From Enterobacter asburiae (lineage in GTDB: Bacteria > Pseudomonadota > Gammaproteobacteria > Enterobacterales > Enterobacteriaceae), in assembly GCF_008080435.1 (NCBI RefSeq), contig NZ_VRKN01000003.1, positions 310,001 through 374,000 on the forward strand: a stretch of 64,000 nucleotides of DNA, read 5' to 3'. The position numbers and the translations under genes were made by a program. Below the pieces are notes generated by a model, which had not been told where the DNA came from, made no database searches, and worked only from the letters and a program-made list of their open reading frames with translations. Positions within the stretch are counted from its first letter, which is position 1, and each line of letters opens with the position of its first letter. Shown here piece by piece: positions 6,347 through 15,228 of the stretch.

Positions 6347-8710
6347 ATGAAAACCCTGAAAAGCTGGACCCTTGATACGCAGTCGGCAAACCATCTTGAA
6401 CTGCTGGTCGATAACCAGCACCGCCTGTGCCTGTATGTGCTGGAAGAGAACCTTTTCCGCGTGCTGATTAAGCACAAAGGCGAGCTGGCGCTGGACCGCA
6501 CCTGGAGTATCGCACCGGAAAAAGACGTACCCTGGGAAGGTCGCCGTCGTGACGACATAAGCGGGTTCTCCTGCCCGGCCTGGACCCTGATGCAGCAGGG
6601 TGAGACGTTAACCGTGGCAACCGAACAGCTGCGCGTGACCGTCCACCAGCCGCTGTGGCTGGAGTGGCACTACCGCGACGAGGCGGGTGAGTGGCAGCCG
6701 CTGGTTACTGACCGTCCAACCAGCGCCTACCTGCTGAACGCCCACGGCGATGGCGTGGCGCACTACCTCAGCCGCCGTAAGGACGAGCGTTTCTACGGCC
6801 TGGGCGAGAAAGCGGGCGATCTGCAGCGCAACGGCAAACGCTATGAGATGCGCAACCTCGACGCGATGGGCTATAACGCGGCCAGCACCGACCCGCTGTA
6901 CAAGCACATTCCGTTCACTATCGCCCACCGCGACGACGTCAGCTACGGTCTGTTCTACGACAACCTGAGCAGTTGCTGGCTGGATCTGGGTAACGAAATC
7001 GACAACTACCACACCGCCTATCGTCGCTGGCAGGCGGAAGCGGGCGATATCGATTACTACATCTTTACCGGCAAGCGCGTGCTGGACGTCACCAAAGCTT
7101 TTGTTCGCCTGACCGGGAAAACGCTGTTCGGACCGAAATGGAGCCTGGGCTACAGCGGCTCGACCATGCACTACACCGACGCGCCGGACGCCCAGAATCA
7201 GCTGATGAACTTCATCCGCCTGTGCGAAGAGCACGCCATTCCATGCGACTCGTTCCAGCTCTCCTCCGGCTATACCTCCATCAACGGCAAGCGCTACGTC
7301 TTTAACTGGAACTATGACAAGGTGCCGCAGCCGAAGGTGATGAGCCAGGCGTTCCACGACGCGGGGCTGAAGCTTGCGGCAAACATCAAGCCGTGCCTGC
7401 TGCAGGACCATCCGCGCTATAACGAAGTGGCGGAAAGCGGCCTGTTTATTCGCGATTCAGAAACCGATGCACCGGAACGTTCCAGCTTCTGGGATGACGA
7501 AGGATCGCACCTCGACTTTACCAACCCGCAGACGGTGCAGTGGTGGCAGAACAGCGTCACCACGCAGCTGCTGGAGATGGGTATCGACTCCACCTGGAAC
7601 GACAACAACGAATATGAAGTGTGGGACGGGGAAGCGCGCTGCTTTGGCTTCGGCAAGGAGATCGCCATCAAGCACATTCGCCCGGTGATGCCGCTGCTGA
7701 TGATGCGCGCCTCGCTGGAAGCACAGCAGCGTTTCGCGCCGGAAAAGCGTCCGTATCTAATCTCCCGCTCCGGCTGCGCCGGGATGCAGCGCTACGTCCA
7801 GACCTGGAGCGGCGATAACCGTACCAACTGGGACACCCTGCGCTATAACATCCGCATGGGGCTTGGCATGAGCCTGTCCGGGCTGTTCAACGTCGGCCAT
7901 GACGTCGGCGGTTTCTCAGGCGACAAACCGGACGCCGAGCTGTTCGTGCGCTGGGTGCAGAACGGCGTGATGCATCCGCGCTTTACCATTCACTCGTGGA
8001 ACGATGACCACACCGTGAACGAGCCGTGGATGTATCCGGGCGTCACGCCAGCCATTCGCGGCGCGGTTGAGCTGCGTTACCGCCTGCTGCCGTACCTCTA
8101 CACCCTACTCTGGCAGGCGCACGCCGACGATGAGCCGATGCTGCGCCCGACCTTCCTCGACCACGAGCACGATGCGCAGACCTTCGAAGAGTGCGATGAC
8201 TTCCTGCTGGGCCGTGACCTGCTGGTGGCCAGCGTCGTCGAAGCCGGGCAGCGCGAGCGCTGCGTCTGGCTGCCGGATAACGACACCGGCTGGTACGATT
8301 TTTACACCCACGCGTGGTATGCGGGCGGACAATCAGTCGTCCTCGACGCGCCGCTGGAAAAACTGCCGCTGCTGGTGCGCGCCGGTGCCGGTCTGCCGCT
8401 CAGCGAACGCATTACCCACGTGAGCGCCGAGAAAGACAACACCCGCGAGCTGAAGCTGTTCCCGGTGAAGGGCGTCGGGACAACCTCGGGCATGCTGTTT
8501 GAAGACGATGGCGAAAGCTGGGGCTACCAGAACGGCAATGCGCTGTGGGTGGAATGGGAAATGGTGTGCGACGGCGCAACCATCAACCTGAAGGTTAACG
8601 CGCGCGGGGATTATCGTCCGGCGTGGAACGCGCTGAAGGTGTCGTTACCGGCGGGGGAAAAACGTAAGCTGCTGGTGAATGGGGTTGAAGGGGGCGAGTG
8701 GGTGGTGTAG
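6347..8710 (+). CDS. Glycoside hydrolase family 31 alpha-glycosidase
   Basis: A 787-residue cytoplasmic protein (no signal peptide). GH31 features appear in order: an N-terminal beta-sandwich with YGLGEK-type motif (RFYGLGEKAGDLQRNGKRYE), a TIM barrel with the nucleophile Asp419 in STWNDNNEYE, the acid/base Asp490 in TWSGDNRTNW, and the C-terminal sheets. The second motif GGFSGDKPDAELFVRWVQ is also conserved in GH31. Family activities include alpha-glucosidase, alpha-xylosidase and sulfoquinovosidase; I cannot choose between them. ATG 6347 is preferred over GTG 6332 because it begins MKTLKSWTLDTQ, but neither has a strong ribosome site; tight coupling to the upstream transporter gene may compensate. 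The anion-type transporter suggests a charged aglycone or sugar. Confidence 0.88.
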   Translation: MKTLKSWTLDTQSANHLELLVDNQHRLCLYVLEENLFRVLIKHKGELALDRTWSIAPEKDVPWEGRRRDDISGFSCPAWTLMQQGETLTVATEQLRVTVHQPLWLEWHYRDEAGEWQPLVTDRPTSAYLLNAHGDGVAHYLSRRKDERFYGLGEKAGDLQRNGKRYEMRNLDAMGYNAASTDPLYKHIPFTIAHRDDVSYGLFYDNLSSCWLDLGNEIDNYHTAYRRWQAEAGDIDYYIFTGKRVLDVTKAFVRLTGKTLFGPKWSLGYSGSTMHYTDAPDAQNQLMNFIRLCEEHAIPCDSFQLSSGYTSINGKRYVFNWNYDKVPQPKVMSQAFHDAGLKLAANIKPCLLQDHPRYNEVAESGLFIRDSETDAPERSSFWDDEGSHLDFTNPQTVQWWQNSVTTQLLEMGIDSTWNDNNEYEVWDGEARCFGFGKEIAIKHIRPVMPLLMMRASLEAQQRFAPEKRPYLISRSGCAGMQRYVQTWSGDNRTNWDTLRYNIRMGLGMSLSGLFNVGHDVGGFSGDKPDAELFVRWVQNGVMHPRFTIHSWNDDHTVNEPWMYPGVTPAIRGAVELRYRLLPYLYTLLWQAHADDEPMLRPTFLDHEHDAQTFEECDDFLLGRDLLVASVVEAGQRERCVWLPDNDTGWYDFYTHAWYAGGQSVVLDAPLEKLPLLVRAGAGLPLSERITHVSAEKDNTRELKLFPVKGVGTTSGMLFEDDGESWGYQNGNALWVEWEMVCDGATINLKVNARGDYRPAWNALKVSLPAGEKRKLLVNGVEGGEWVV

Positions 8711-8716
8711 TGCGGC

Positions 8717-8757
8717 CTGATGCCCTCACCCTACCCCTCTCCCACTGGGAGAGGGAA
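8717..8757. repeat. REP-like palindromic repeat, copy 2
   Basis: CCTGATGCCCTCACCCT followed by CCCTCTCCC (8735-8743), loop ACT, GGGAGAGGG (8747-8755). Same family as 1285-1331 with a few substitutions. Confidence 0.8.
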
Positions 8758-8763
8758 CAGAAC

Positions 8764-8802
8764 GTAGGCCGGGTAAGGCGAAGCCGCCACCCGGCTTTTT
8801 TT
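8764..8802 (+). repeat. REP element with terminator-like T run
   Basis: A classical enterobacterial REP sequence (8764-8795: GTAGGCCGGGTAAGGCGAAG, then CCGCCACCCGGC) followed by seven T. It is identical over 32 bases to the REP at 56422-56453. The hairpin plus T run probably terminates the GH31 operon and abuts the ybiT stop codon. Confidence 0.85.
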
Positions 8803-10396
8803 AGTTCTCGATACCTTTACTGCGCAGGTAATCTTCGTAGTTTCCGGTAAAGTCCACCACGCGCTCTGGCGTAATTTCGATCACGCGGGTCGCCAGCGAG
8901 CTGACGAACTCGCGGTCGTGAGAGACGAAGATCAGGGTGCCCTGATACATCTCCAGCGCCATGTTCAGGGATTCGATAGATTCCATATCCAGGTGGTTAG
9001 TCGGTTCATCCATCACCAGAATATTCGGTTTTTCCATCATCAGCTTGCCGAACAGCATGCGGCCCTTCTCACCACCGGAGAGCACTTTGGCCGGCTTTTT
9101 GATGTCGTCCTGGCTGAACAGCAGACGCCCCAGAATGCTGCGCACCGCCTGCTCGTCGTCGCCTTCCTGCTTCCACTGGCTCATCCAGTCGAAGACGGTG
9201 AGGTCGTTTTCGAACTCGTATTCATGGTCCTGCGCGTAGTAACCAATCTGCGCGTTTTCAGACCACTTCACGGTGCCGTTGTCCGGCTGCAGTTCGCCGA
9301 CCAGGGTTTTCAGCATGGTGGATTTACCCACGCCGTTGGCACCGAGGATGGCAATCTTCTCGCCCACTTCCAGCAGCAGGTTGAATTTTTTAAACAGCGG
9401 GCCGTTCTCAAAGCCTTTTGCCAGGGCTTCCACTTCCAGCGCGTTGCGGAACAGTTTCTTGTCCTGCTCGAAGCGGATGAACGGGTTCTGACGGCTGGAG
9501 GCTTTGACTTCGTCCAGTTTGATTTTGTCGATCTGACGCGCACGCGAGGTCGCCTGACGCGACTTAGAGGCGTTGGCGCTAAAGCGGCTGACGAAGGACT
9601 GCAGGTCAGCAATCTGCGCTTTCTTCTTGGCGTTATCCGCCAGCAGACGCTCACGCGCCTGGGTGGCCGCCGTCATGTACTCGTCGTAGTTGCCCGGGTA
9701 AACGCGCAGCTCGCCGTAGTCCAGATCCGCCATGTGCGTACAGACCATGTTCAGGAAGTGACGGTCGTGCGAAATGATGATCATGGTGCTGTCGCGATCG
9801 TTCAGCGTCTGCTCCAGCCAGCGGATGGTGTCGATGTCCAGGTTGTTCGTCGGTTCGTCGAGCAGCAGGATGTCCGGGTTAGAGAACAGCGCCTGTGCCA
9901 GCAGCACACGCAGCTTCCAGCCTGGTGCCACTTCGCTCATCGGACCGTAGTGTTGTTCAACCGGAATGCCCACGCCCAGCAGCAGCTCGCCCGCGCGCGC
10001 TTCCGCAGAGTAACCGTCCATCTCACCGTACTGCGTTTCCAGCTCGGCCACTTTGTAGCCGTCTTCTTCGCTCATTTCGGCCAGCGCGTAGATGCGATCG
10101 CGCTCCTGCTTCACTTCCCACAGTTCCCCATGCCCCATGATCACAGTGTCGAGCACGGTGAACTCTTCGAAGGCGAACTGATCCTGACGCAGCTTACCGA
10201 TACGCTCGTTAGGGTCGAGCGATACGTTGCCGAGCGTCGGCTCCAGGTCACTGCCGAGGATCTTCATAAAGGTGGATTTTCCGCTACCGTTGGCACCAAT
10301 CAGGCCGTAACGGTTGCCGCCGCCAAATTTGACGGAAATGTTTTCGAACAGCGGCTTACTGCCAAACTGCATAGTGACGTTGCTGGTAACTAACAC
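8801..10396 (-). CDS. ybiT: ABC-F family ATPase
   Basis: A 531-residue protein nearly identical to E. coli YbiT. It has two ABC ATPase domains and no membrane segments: Walker [10 protein letters not shown] near residue 35 and GANGVGKST near 355, Walker [12 protein letters not shown] and [10 protein letters not shown], and an arginine/lysine-rich inter-domain linker (about residues 240-320). ABC-F proteins bind the ribosomal E site and act on stalled or antibiotic-bound ribosomes; the specific role of YbiT is not settled. The start is GTG at 10394-10396, with GGAA seven bases upstream. It is divergent from ldtB, as in E. coli. Confidence 0.95.
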   Translation of the reverse strand: MLVTSNVTMQFGSKPLFENISVKFGGGNRYGLIGANGSGKSTFMKILGSDLEPTLGNVSLDPNERIGKLRQDQFAFEEFTVLDTVIMGHGELWEVKQERDRIYALAEMSEEDGYKVAELETQYGEMDGYSAEARAGELLLGVGIPVEQHYGPMSEVAPGWKLRVLLAQALFSNPDILLLDEPTNNLDIDTIRWLEQTLNDRDSTMIIISHDRHFLNMVCTHMADLDYGELRVYPGNYDEYMTAATQARERLLADNAKKKAQIADLQSFVSRFSANASKSRQATSRARQIDKIKLDEVKASSRQNPFIRFEQDKKLFRNALEVEALAKGFENGPLFKKFNLLLEVGEKIAILGANGVGKSTMLKTLVGELQPDNGTVKWSENAQIGYYAQDHEYEFENDLTVFDWMSQWKQEGDDEQAVRSILGRLLFSQDDIKKPAKVLSGGEKGRMLFGKLMMEKPNILVMDEPTNHLDMESIESLNMALEMYQGTLIFVSHDREFVSSLATRVIEITPERVVDFTGNYEDYLRSKGIEN

Positions 10397-10547
10397 GGGG
10401 AGATTCCTGCGAAAAGTGTGATAAACACGGCATTATGCCACAATTCCGAATTGAGATCCCGTGTTGCGGCAATCCACTAAACTTTAACAAAATCGAAAAA
10501 AATGTGATTTCGTACACATCTGAATTCCCTGTGAGCGGGAATGCACA

Positions 10548-10553
10548 TATAAT
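10548..10553 (+). promoter_or_regulatory. Candidate -10 element of ldtB
   Basis: A perfect TATAAT lies 65 bases before the ldtB start codon. The matching -35 (TTCCCT at 10525-10530, spacer 17) is poor, so activation or an extended element may be needed. Confidence 0.5.
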
Positions 10554-10618
10554 GCGCTCCCATCACAGATTCAGACTTATCAACTCATCGCCAGAATGGC
10601 TTAGATACCTCGCACAAC

Positions 10619-11539
10619 ATGAACATGAAATTAACAACGCTTTTTGCGGCGGCGTTAGCCGTAGTAGGTTTTTGTAAGACCGCGTCTGCGGTGACGTATC
10701 CCCTGCCAACAGACGGTAGCCGTCTGGTGGGCCAGAACCAGGTTGTGACGGTACCAGAAGGTAACTCCCAGCCACTGGAGTATTTCGCTGCGCAGTACCA
10801 GCTGGGCCTGTCTAACATGCTGGAAGCGAACCCGGGCGTTGACCCGTATCTGCCGAAAGCGGGTACCGTGCTGAATATTCCTCAGCAGCTGATCCTGCCG
10901 GATACCGTTCATGAAGGTATCGTGATTAACAGCGCCGAAATGCGTCTGTATTACTACCCGAAAGGCACCAACACCGTGATCGTGCTGCCAATCGGTATTG
11001 GCCAGCTGGGTAAAGATACCCCAATGAACTGGACCACCAAAGTTGAGCGTAAGAAAGCGGGCCCAACCTGGACCCCTACCGCCAAAATGCACGCGGAATA
11101 CATCGCTGCGGGCGAACCGCTGCCAGCCGTTGTGCCGGCAGGCCCGGATAACCCAATGGGCCTGTACGCGCTGTATATTGGCCGCCTGTACGCTATCCAC
11201 GGCACCAACGCTAACTTCGGTATCGGCCTGCGCGTAAGCCACGGCTGCGTGCGCCTGCGTAACGACGACATCAAATTCCTGTTCGAAAACGTGCCGGTTG
11301 GTACGCGCGTGCAGTTCATCGACGAACCGGTGAAAGCGACCTCAGAGCCAGACGGCAGCCGCTACATTGAAGTGCACAATCCGCTGTCCACCAGCGAAGA
11401 CCAGATCAACAACAACGAAGTCGTTCCTGTGACGCTGAACAGCGCGGTGCAGGCGGTGACTTCTCAGCCAGACGTAGAAACGGCGATTGTTGACCAGGCC
11501 GTGCAGAACCGCTCCGGTATGCCGGTGCGTTTGAACTGA
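10619..11539 (+). CDS. ldtB: L,D-transpeptidase linking Lpp to peptidoglycan
   Basis: A 306-residue periplasmic enzyme, homologue of E. coli LdtB/YbiS, which attaches Braun lipoprotein to peptidoglycan. It has a signal peptide with predicted cleavage after TASA (residue 24), a LysM-like segment at residues 41-88, and a YkuD catalytic domain with HGT (residue 194) and the nucleophile Cys210 in [11 protein letters not shown]. The C-terminal tail from about residue 265 is more variable than the rest. The start at 10619 gives MNMKL as in E. coli; no strong ribosome site is visible. A strong terminator follows. Confidence 0.95.
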   Translation: MNMKLTTLFAAALAVVGFCKTASAVTYPLPTDGSRLVGQNQVVTVPEGNSQPLEYFAAQYQLGLSNMLEANPGVDPYLPKAGTVLNIPQQLILPDTVHEGIVINSAEMRLYYYPKGTNTVIVLPIGIGQLGKDTPMNWTTKVERKKAGPTWTPTAKMHAEYIAAGEPLPAVVPAGPDNPMGLYALYIGRLYAIHGTNANFGIGLRVSHGCVRLRNDDIKFLFENVPVGTRVQFIDEPVKATSEPDGSRYIEVHNPLSTSEDQINNNEVVPVTLNSAVQAVTSQPDVETAIVDQAVQNRSGMPVRLN

Positions 11540-11551
11540 TAATGAAGCATT

Positions 11552-11584
11552 AAAAAAGCGGGCCTCGTTGCCCGCTTTTTTTTT
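11552..11584. terminator. Bidirectional terminator between ldtB and the GntR gene
   Basis: AAAAAAGCGGGC (11552-11563), loop CTCGTT, GCCCGC (11570-11575) and nine T. The T run overlaps the stop codon of the convergent GntR gene. Confidence 0.92.
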
Positions 11585-12299
11585 ACCCGTTATTCACGAT
11601 CACGATCCCGCCGTGGTCGTAGCGATAGTGGCAGTGGGCATACTCCAGCGGTGTGCCATCCTCCAGATAAATCACCTGCTCCACTTCCAGTACGGGATCG
11701 GTCTGCTCGCAGACCAGATGTTCCCTGTCCAGCGCGTTGGGCTTAAGCGCCCGCACCACCCGGTACGACCCCATAATTTTCAGCCCCAGCGTTTCCTGCA
11801 CGTACTGGAACACCGAACCTTCAAGATGGTTTTTCGTCAGGCCCGGCACCAGATTCATCGGCATCACTGTGGAATCCAGCGACATAGGTTCACCGTTCAG
11901 CAAACGGAGTCGAATGAAGTCATAGATCGGCGCATCGGCGTTAATCATCAGCGACGCCTGCTCTTTCTCGTTCGGGAAGCGCAGCTCGAAATGCACTACC
12001 TGGCTGGTCACCGTGCCCAGATGTTCCCAGGTTTTGGTCGCGCCAAAGTAGTCGCTGCCGGAAAGATCCCACTGCGAAAGCTGGAGGAAATTTTTACGGA
12101 TGAACGTGCCCTGCCCCTGACGGGTATAGACCAGACCTTCGACAATCAGCTGGCGCATCGCCTGCTGGATGGTCATCCGGCTGGAGTTGAACTCCGCCGC
12201 CAGCGCAAACTGGTCCGGCAGGGGTTCGTTGGCGGCGTACTGCTGGCTGATAATGCGTTTCTTAATTTCCCGCGCTATGGTGATGTACTTCGCCGCCAT
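11583..12299 (-). CDS. GntR-family (HutC/UTRA) repressor of the beta-glucoside operon
   Basis: A 238-residue protein with an N-terminal winged helix-turn-helix (residues about 8-72, including LAAEFNSSRMTIQQAMRQL and the wing YTRQGQGTFI) and a C-terminal UTRA ligand domain. HutC/UTRA proteins often bind phosphorylated sugars, which fits an operon making a 6-phospho-beta-glucosidase. It is the last gene of a three-gene operon, 15 bases after the EIIC gene, so it is likely autoregulated through the double palindrome upstream of the GH1 gene (15075-15116). It has no counterpart at this site in E. coli. Confidence 0.9.
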   Translation of the reverse strand: MAAKYITIAREIKKRIISQQYAANEPLPDQFALAAEFNSSRMTIQQAMRQLIVEGLVYTRQGQGTFIRKNFLQLSQWDLSGSDYFGATKTWEHLGTVTSQVVHFELRFPNEKEQASLMINADAPIYDFIRLRLLNGEPMSLDSTVMPMNLVPGLTKNHLEGSVFQYVQETLGLKIMGSYRVVRALKPNALDREHLVCEQTDPVLEVEQVIYLEDGTPLEYAHCHYRYDHGGIVIVNNG

Positions 12300-12314
12300 C
12301 GTCCTTCCTTTCAG

Positions 12315-13637
12315 TTAGTTTTCTATCCCGCTGTTTTTCAACGCCACTCGCTCGGCAATCTTGAGGAAAGGCAGGTAGAAGAATACACCAAATACGATGA
12401 TTGCCAACTGCACCACCACCGCCCGCCAGTCCCCCGCCGTGGCCAGCCAGGCGCTGAGAATGGGCGGCGTGGTCCACGGGATCATCACCACGCAGCGCGA
12501 CATTAACCCCAGCGTGGTACAGAGCCAGGCGAAATAAATGCCGATGGCGGGCAGCAGCACAAACGGAATCATCAGCGGCAGGTTAAACACGATCGGCAGG
12601 CCGAAAATCACCGGCTCGTTGATGTTGAATAAACCGGGCGCCAGCGACAGACGCGCCACCTGCTTCGCCGACTTTTGTCGGGAGAAGATAAAGATGGCAA
12701 TCAGCAGCGAGATCGTGCTGCCCGTGCCGCCCACCATGCCAAACGTCGGCACGAAGATGTTATTGATAATATGCGGGATGGGCTGACCGTTGGCGAAGGC
12801 CAGCATGTTCTCGTTGGTGTTGATCAGCAGGAACGGCTCCAGCACCACGCTGTTAACGACGGACTGATGAATACCGAGCGTGAACAGGAAGTTACCGAAG
12901 CTGTAGATGAAGATCGTCCCCGGCAGGCTGGTGTTGATCAGCCGCAGCGGCTGCTGAATGAAGGTAGTGATCAGATGGATCAGATCCGTGTGCAGCACGT
13001 TTGCCAGTATGGCCGCCAGCACCGCAAACAGGGAGAGCGTGAGGATGGTCGGGATCAGCGCGGTAAAGGATTTACTCACCGCCGGAGGCACGTTTTCCCC
13101 GAGGGAAATGTGCAGCGCCTTCAGGCGCGAAATGGCGATAAACACTTCCGTTGAGAGCAGCCCAATCAGCACCCCGGCGAAAATCCCGGTTGAGCCAATA
13201 TTGGCGAACGTCAGCACCTGGGTGACGCCCACCGCAGCGTCGCTGCCGACGGGCGTAATCTGTAAGCGCATCGGCATCATGATGATGAAGCTGCTGACAG
13301 CGATAACCACCGCCGAGACCGGATTGTCGAAATCTTTGTTGCGCGCCAGCGACCAGGCAATCATCGGGGCCAGCAGCAGCGCGGCGATGTTCAGCGTGCC
13401 GTTGATAATCGCCTCGCCCCACACCTTAAACTGCGCGAGCGTGTCGCCGTGAAAAATCCACGGAAACACCACGTTGTTCACCAGCACCGCCAGGCCGGCG
13501 AGGATGAATATGGGCATTACCGTGGCGAAGGCGTCGCGCAGGGAACGCAGGTGCACCTGGTTTGCCAGGCGCGCCGAGAACTCAACAAACTTATCGACAA
13601 AGGACTGCATGTGCGGTGTTATTTTTGTTTCAGACAT
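12315..13637 (-). CDS. PTS lactose/cellobiose-type EIIC permease without linked EIIA/EIIB
   Basis: A 440-residue multi-spanning membrane protein of the PTS cellobiose/lichenan EIIC family (CelB/ChbC type). It shows the family stretch NINEPVIFGLPIVFNLPLMI near residue 340, with the conserved NEP-V-FG motif, and GGTGSTISLL near residue 303. EIIC transports the sugar while EIIB phosphorylates it; neither EIIA nor EIIB is encoded in the operon, so it must use subunits from another locus such as the chitobiose system. The start has GGGAA upstream. It lies 51 bases after the GH1 gene and 15 before the GntR gene. Confidence 0.9.
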   Translation of the reverse strand: MSETKITPHMQSFVDKFVEFSARLANQVHLRSLRDAFATVMPIFILAGLAVLVNNVVFPWIFHGDTLAQFKVWGEAIINGTLNIAALLLAPMIAWSLARNKDFDNPVSAVVIAVSSFIIMMPMRLQITPVGSDAAVGVTQVLTFANIGSTGIFAGVLIGLLSTEVFIAISRLKALHISLGENVPPAVSKSFTALIPTILTLSLFAVLAAILANVLHTDLIHLITTFIQQPLRLINTSLPGTIFIYSFGNFLFTLGIHQSVVNSVVLEPFLLINTNENMLAFANGQPIPHIINNIFVPTFGMVGGTGSTISLLIAIFIFSRQKSAKQVARLSLAPGLFNINEPVIFGLPIVFNLPLMIPFVLLPAIGIYFAWLCTTLGLMSRCVVMIPWTTPPILSAWLATAGDWRAVVVQLAIIVFGVFFYLPFLKIAERVALKNSGIEN

Positions 13638-13688
13638 AGCGGATAGTTCCCATCAATCAGTCACAAAAACGGCCCGGCAGCGTACGGC

Positions 13689-15065
13689 TTACATCTCGCG
13701 CCCGTTGGTATGGATAACCTGTTTTAACCACGCGTAGCTCTTCTTCGGCACGCGCTTCAGGTCTTTCAGATCGTGGTTTTCCCGGTTGACATAGACCACG
13801 CCGTAGCGCTTACGCATGTCGCCCTGAGAGCTGAGAATGTCGATTAACCCCCAGCCGAGGTAGCCGATCACCTCTGCCCCGTCCTCGAACATCGCCTCCT
13901 TCATGGCATCGATATGCGCCCGGTGGTAGTCGATGCGGTAGGTGTCCTCGATCGGATTTACGCCGTCCCAGGACTCAATCACCCCGATGCCGTTTTCGAT
14001 CGGGAATACCGGCAGGCGCCAGTCGTTGGCGTAGCGGGTGATGATGGTGCGAAAGCCCAGCGGATCGATCTGCCAGTTCCACTCGGTGGCCTTCAGGTAC
14101 GGGTTGTTTTTCTCGCCGTGCAGCAGGTAATAGTTGACCGGGGTGCCTTCCGGGATCGCATCGCTGTCCAGCGTTTTGCTGGCGTAGTAGCTGAAGGCCA
14201 TATAGTCGTTTCGGGTGCGCGCCAGCAGCGCTAAATCCTCGGCGCGGTAGATATCGCCAAAGCCTTCCTGCTCTACCACCGCCATCACCGCCGGGCTGTA
14301 GCCCTGCCCGGCGAAGACGCGCAGCAGGTTCTGGTTGAGGAATTCGTCGTACTGCTGGGCGCAGAAGATATCGCGCGGTTTGCAGGTGGCCGGGTAGATC
14401 AGCTGGTGTGCCAGCATACCGCCCATCAGCTGACCGGGTCTGGTCTGGTGCAGATACTCGGTCAGCGCCATGTGCGCCACCATCGTATGATGCTGCAGCT
14501 CGTACAGCTCGCGCAGGGTTTGCTCGCCTTTCATATAGCCGGAAATGCGGAAGGCTTCCGGCATATGGAAGATGTTCTGCTCGTTAAAGGTCAGCCAGTA
14601 CTTCACGCGGTCGCCATAGCAGTCGATCATCTTTTTGCCGTAGCGGATAAAGGCGTCCATCACGCGGCGGTCGTTGAAGCCGTTGTACTCCTGCGCCAGC
14701 GCCAGCGGCATATCGAAATGGTACAGGCAGACCATCGGCTCGATGCCGCGGGCGATCAGATCGTCGATAAAGCGGTCGTAAAACGCGATGCCCTCGTCGT
14801 TAAAATCGCCGTCGCCCTGGGGGCAGACGCGGCTCCAGGCGATCTGGAAGCGGTAGCAGTTCATGCCCAGATCCTGCATCAGGTCGAAATCTTCCCGGTA
14901 GCGGTGGTAGGAGTCGGTCGCGACTTTCCAGTCGGAAATGTTCTCCCCGGCTTCGCGAATGTCGTAGACCGACATGCCTTTCCCGCCCTCGTTCCAGGCA
15001 CCTTCCGTCTGCATGCTGGATACCGAGTTGCCCCATAAAAAGTTGGCCGGCAGTGAATTGTTCAT
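13689..15065 (-). CDS. GH1 6-phospho-beta-glucosidase
   Basis: A 458-residue cytoplasmic glycoside hydrolase family 1 enzyme. The acid/base Glu162 is in LTFNEQN and the nucleophile Glu357 in PIENGIG. The motif SSQGDMRKRYG (residues 412-422) carries the serine, lysine and tyrosine that bind the 6-phosphate in the phospho-glucosidase branch, so the substrate is a PTS-imported beta-glucoside phosphate. The aglycone (cellobiose, aryl glucoside or other) cannot be told from sequence. ATG 15065 follows a G-rich ribosome site. It is the first gene of the operon and its promoter is covered by the operator pair. Confidence 0.92.
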   Translation of the reverse strand: MNNSLPANFLWGNSVSSMQTEGAWNEGGKGMSVYDIREAGENISDWKVATDSYHRYREDFDLMQDLGMNCYRFQIAWSRVCPQGDGDFNDEGIAFYDRFIDDLIARGIEPMVCLYHFDMPLALAQEYNGFNDRRVMDAFIRYGKKMIDCYGDRVKYWLTFNEQNIFHMPEAFRISGYMKGEQTLRELYELQHHTMVAHMALTEYLHQTRPGQLMGGMLAHQLIYPATCKPRDIFCAQQYDEFLNQNLLRVFAGQGYSPAVMAVVEQEGFGDIYRAEDLALLARTRNDYMAFSYYASKTLDSDAIPEGTPVNYYLLHGEKNNPYLKATEWNWQIDPLGFRTIITRYANDWRLPVFPIENGIGVIESWDGVNPIEDTYRIDYHRAHIDAMKEAMFEDGAEVIGYLGWGLIDILSSQGDMRKRYGVVYVNRENHDLKDLKRVPKKSYAWLKQVIHTNGREM

Positions 15066-15074
15066 GGTTCCCCC

Positions 15075-15116
15075 CTATATGACTAGTCATTTAAAGTTTA
15101 ATGACTAGTCATATAG
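15075..15116. promoter_or_regulatory. Symmetric double operator of the beta-glucoside operon
   Basis: Two perfect 12-bp palindromes ATGACTAGTCAT (15079-15090 and 15101-15112) lie in a larger 17-bp perfect inverted repeat (15075-15091 and 15100-15116, 8-base centre). The centres are 22 bp apart, two helical turns, so two GntR dimers could bind the same DNA face. The element overlaps the -10 region and start of the GH1 transcript. Confidence 0.8.
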
Positions 15117-15138
15117 GCGAAGATGAAAGGACGATCAA
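15110..15138 (-). promoter_or_regulatory. Predicted promoter of the GH1-EIIC-GntR operon
   Basis: Read on the minus strand: -35 TTGATC (15133-15138), 17-base spacer, -10 TATATG (15110-15115). The -10 lies in the distal operator arm, which explains simple repression. Confidence 0.5.
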
Positions 15139-15187
15139 AGAGAAGGATCGTTTTTTGTGAGATGGATTGAAATAATGACCAGGGAAA

Positions 15188-15217
15188 GTAGCCCCGGTAA
15201 GCGAAGCGCCACCGGGG
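15188..15217. repeat. REP element
   Basis: GTAGCCCCGGTAAGCGAAGC then GCCACCGGGG, a diverged REP hairpin after the aldo-keto reductase gene (which ends at 15229 on the minus strand). Confidence 0.65.
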
Positions 15218-15228
15218 ATGAAGGGGTA

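Noticed and set aside
8918..10393. A 491-codon open frame antisense to ybiT
   Set aside because: It lies wholly opposite a near-identical homologue of a known gene. Its translation is rich in His, Gln, Phe and Val without domain motifs, as expected for an antisense shadow of a G+C-rich gene.
11568..12506. A 312-codon open frame antisense to the GntR and EIIC genes
   Set aside because: It crosses two real genes on the other strand, shows no motif and starts at the ldtB terminator.
15131..15157. ACGATC...GATCGTTTTTT as a terminator on the plus strand
   Set aside because: The stem is only 6 bp and A+T balanced, no gene on the plus strand precedes it, and it coincides with the -35 region of the minus-strand promoter.
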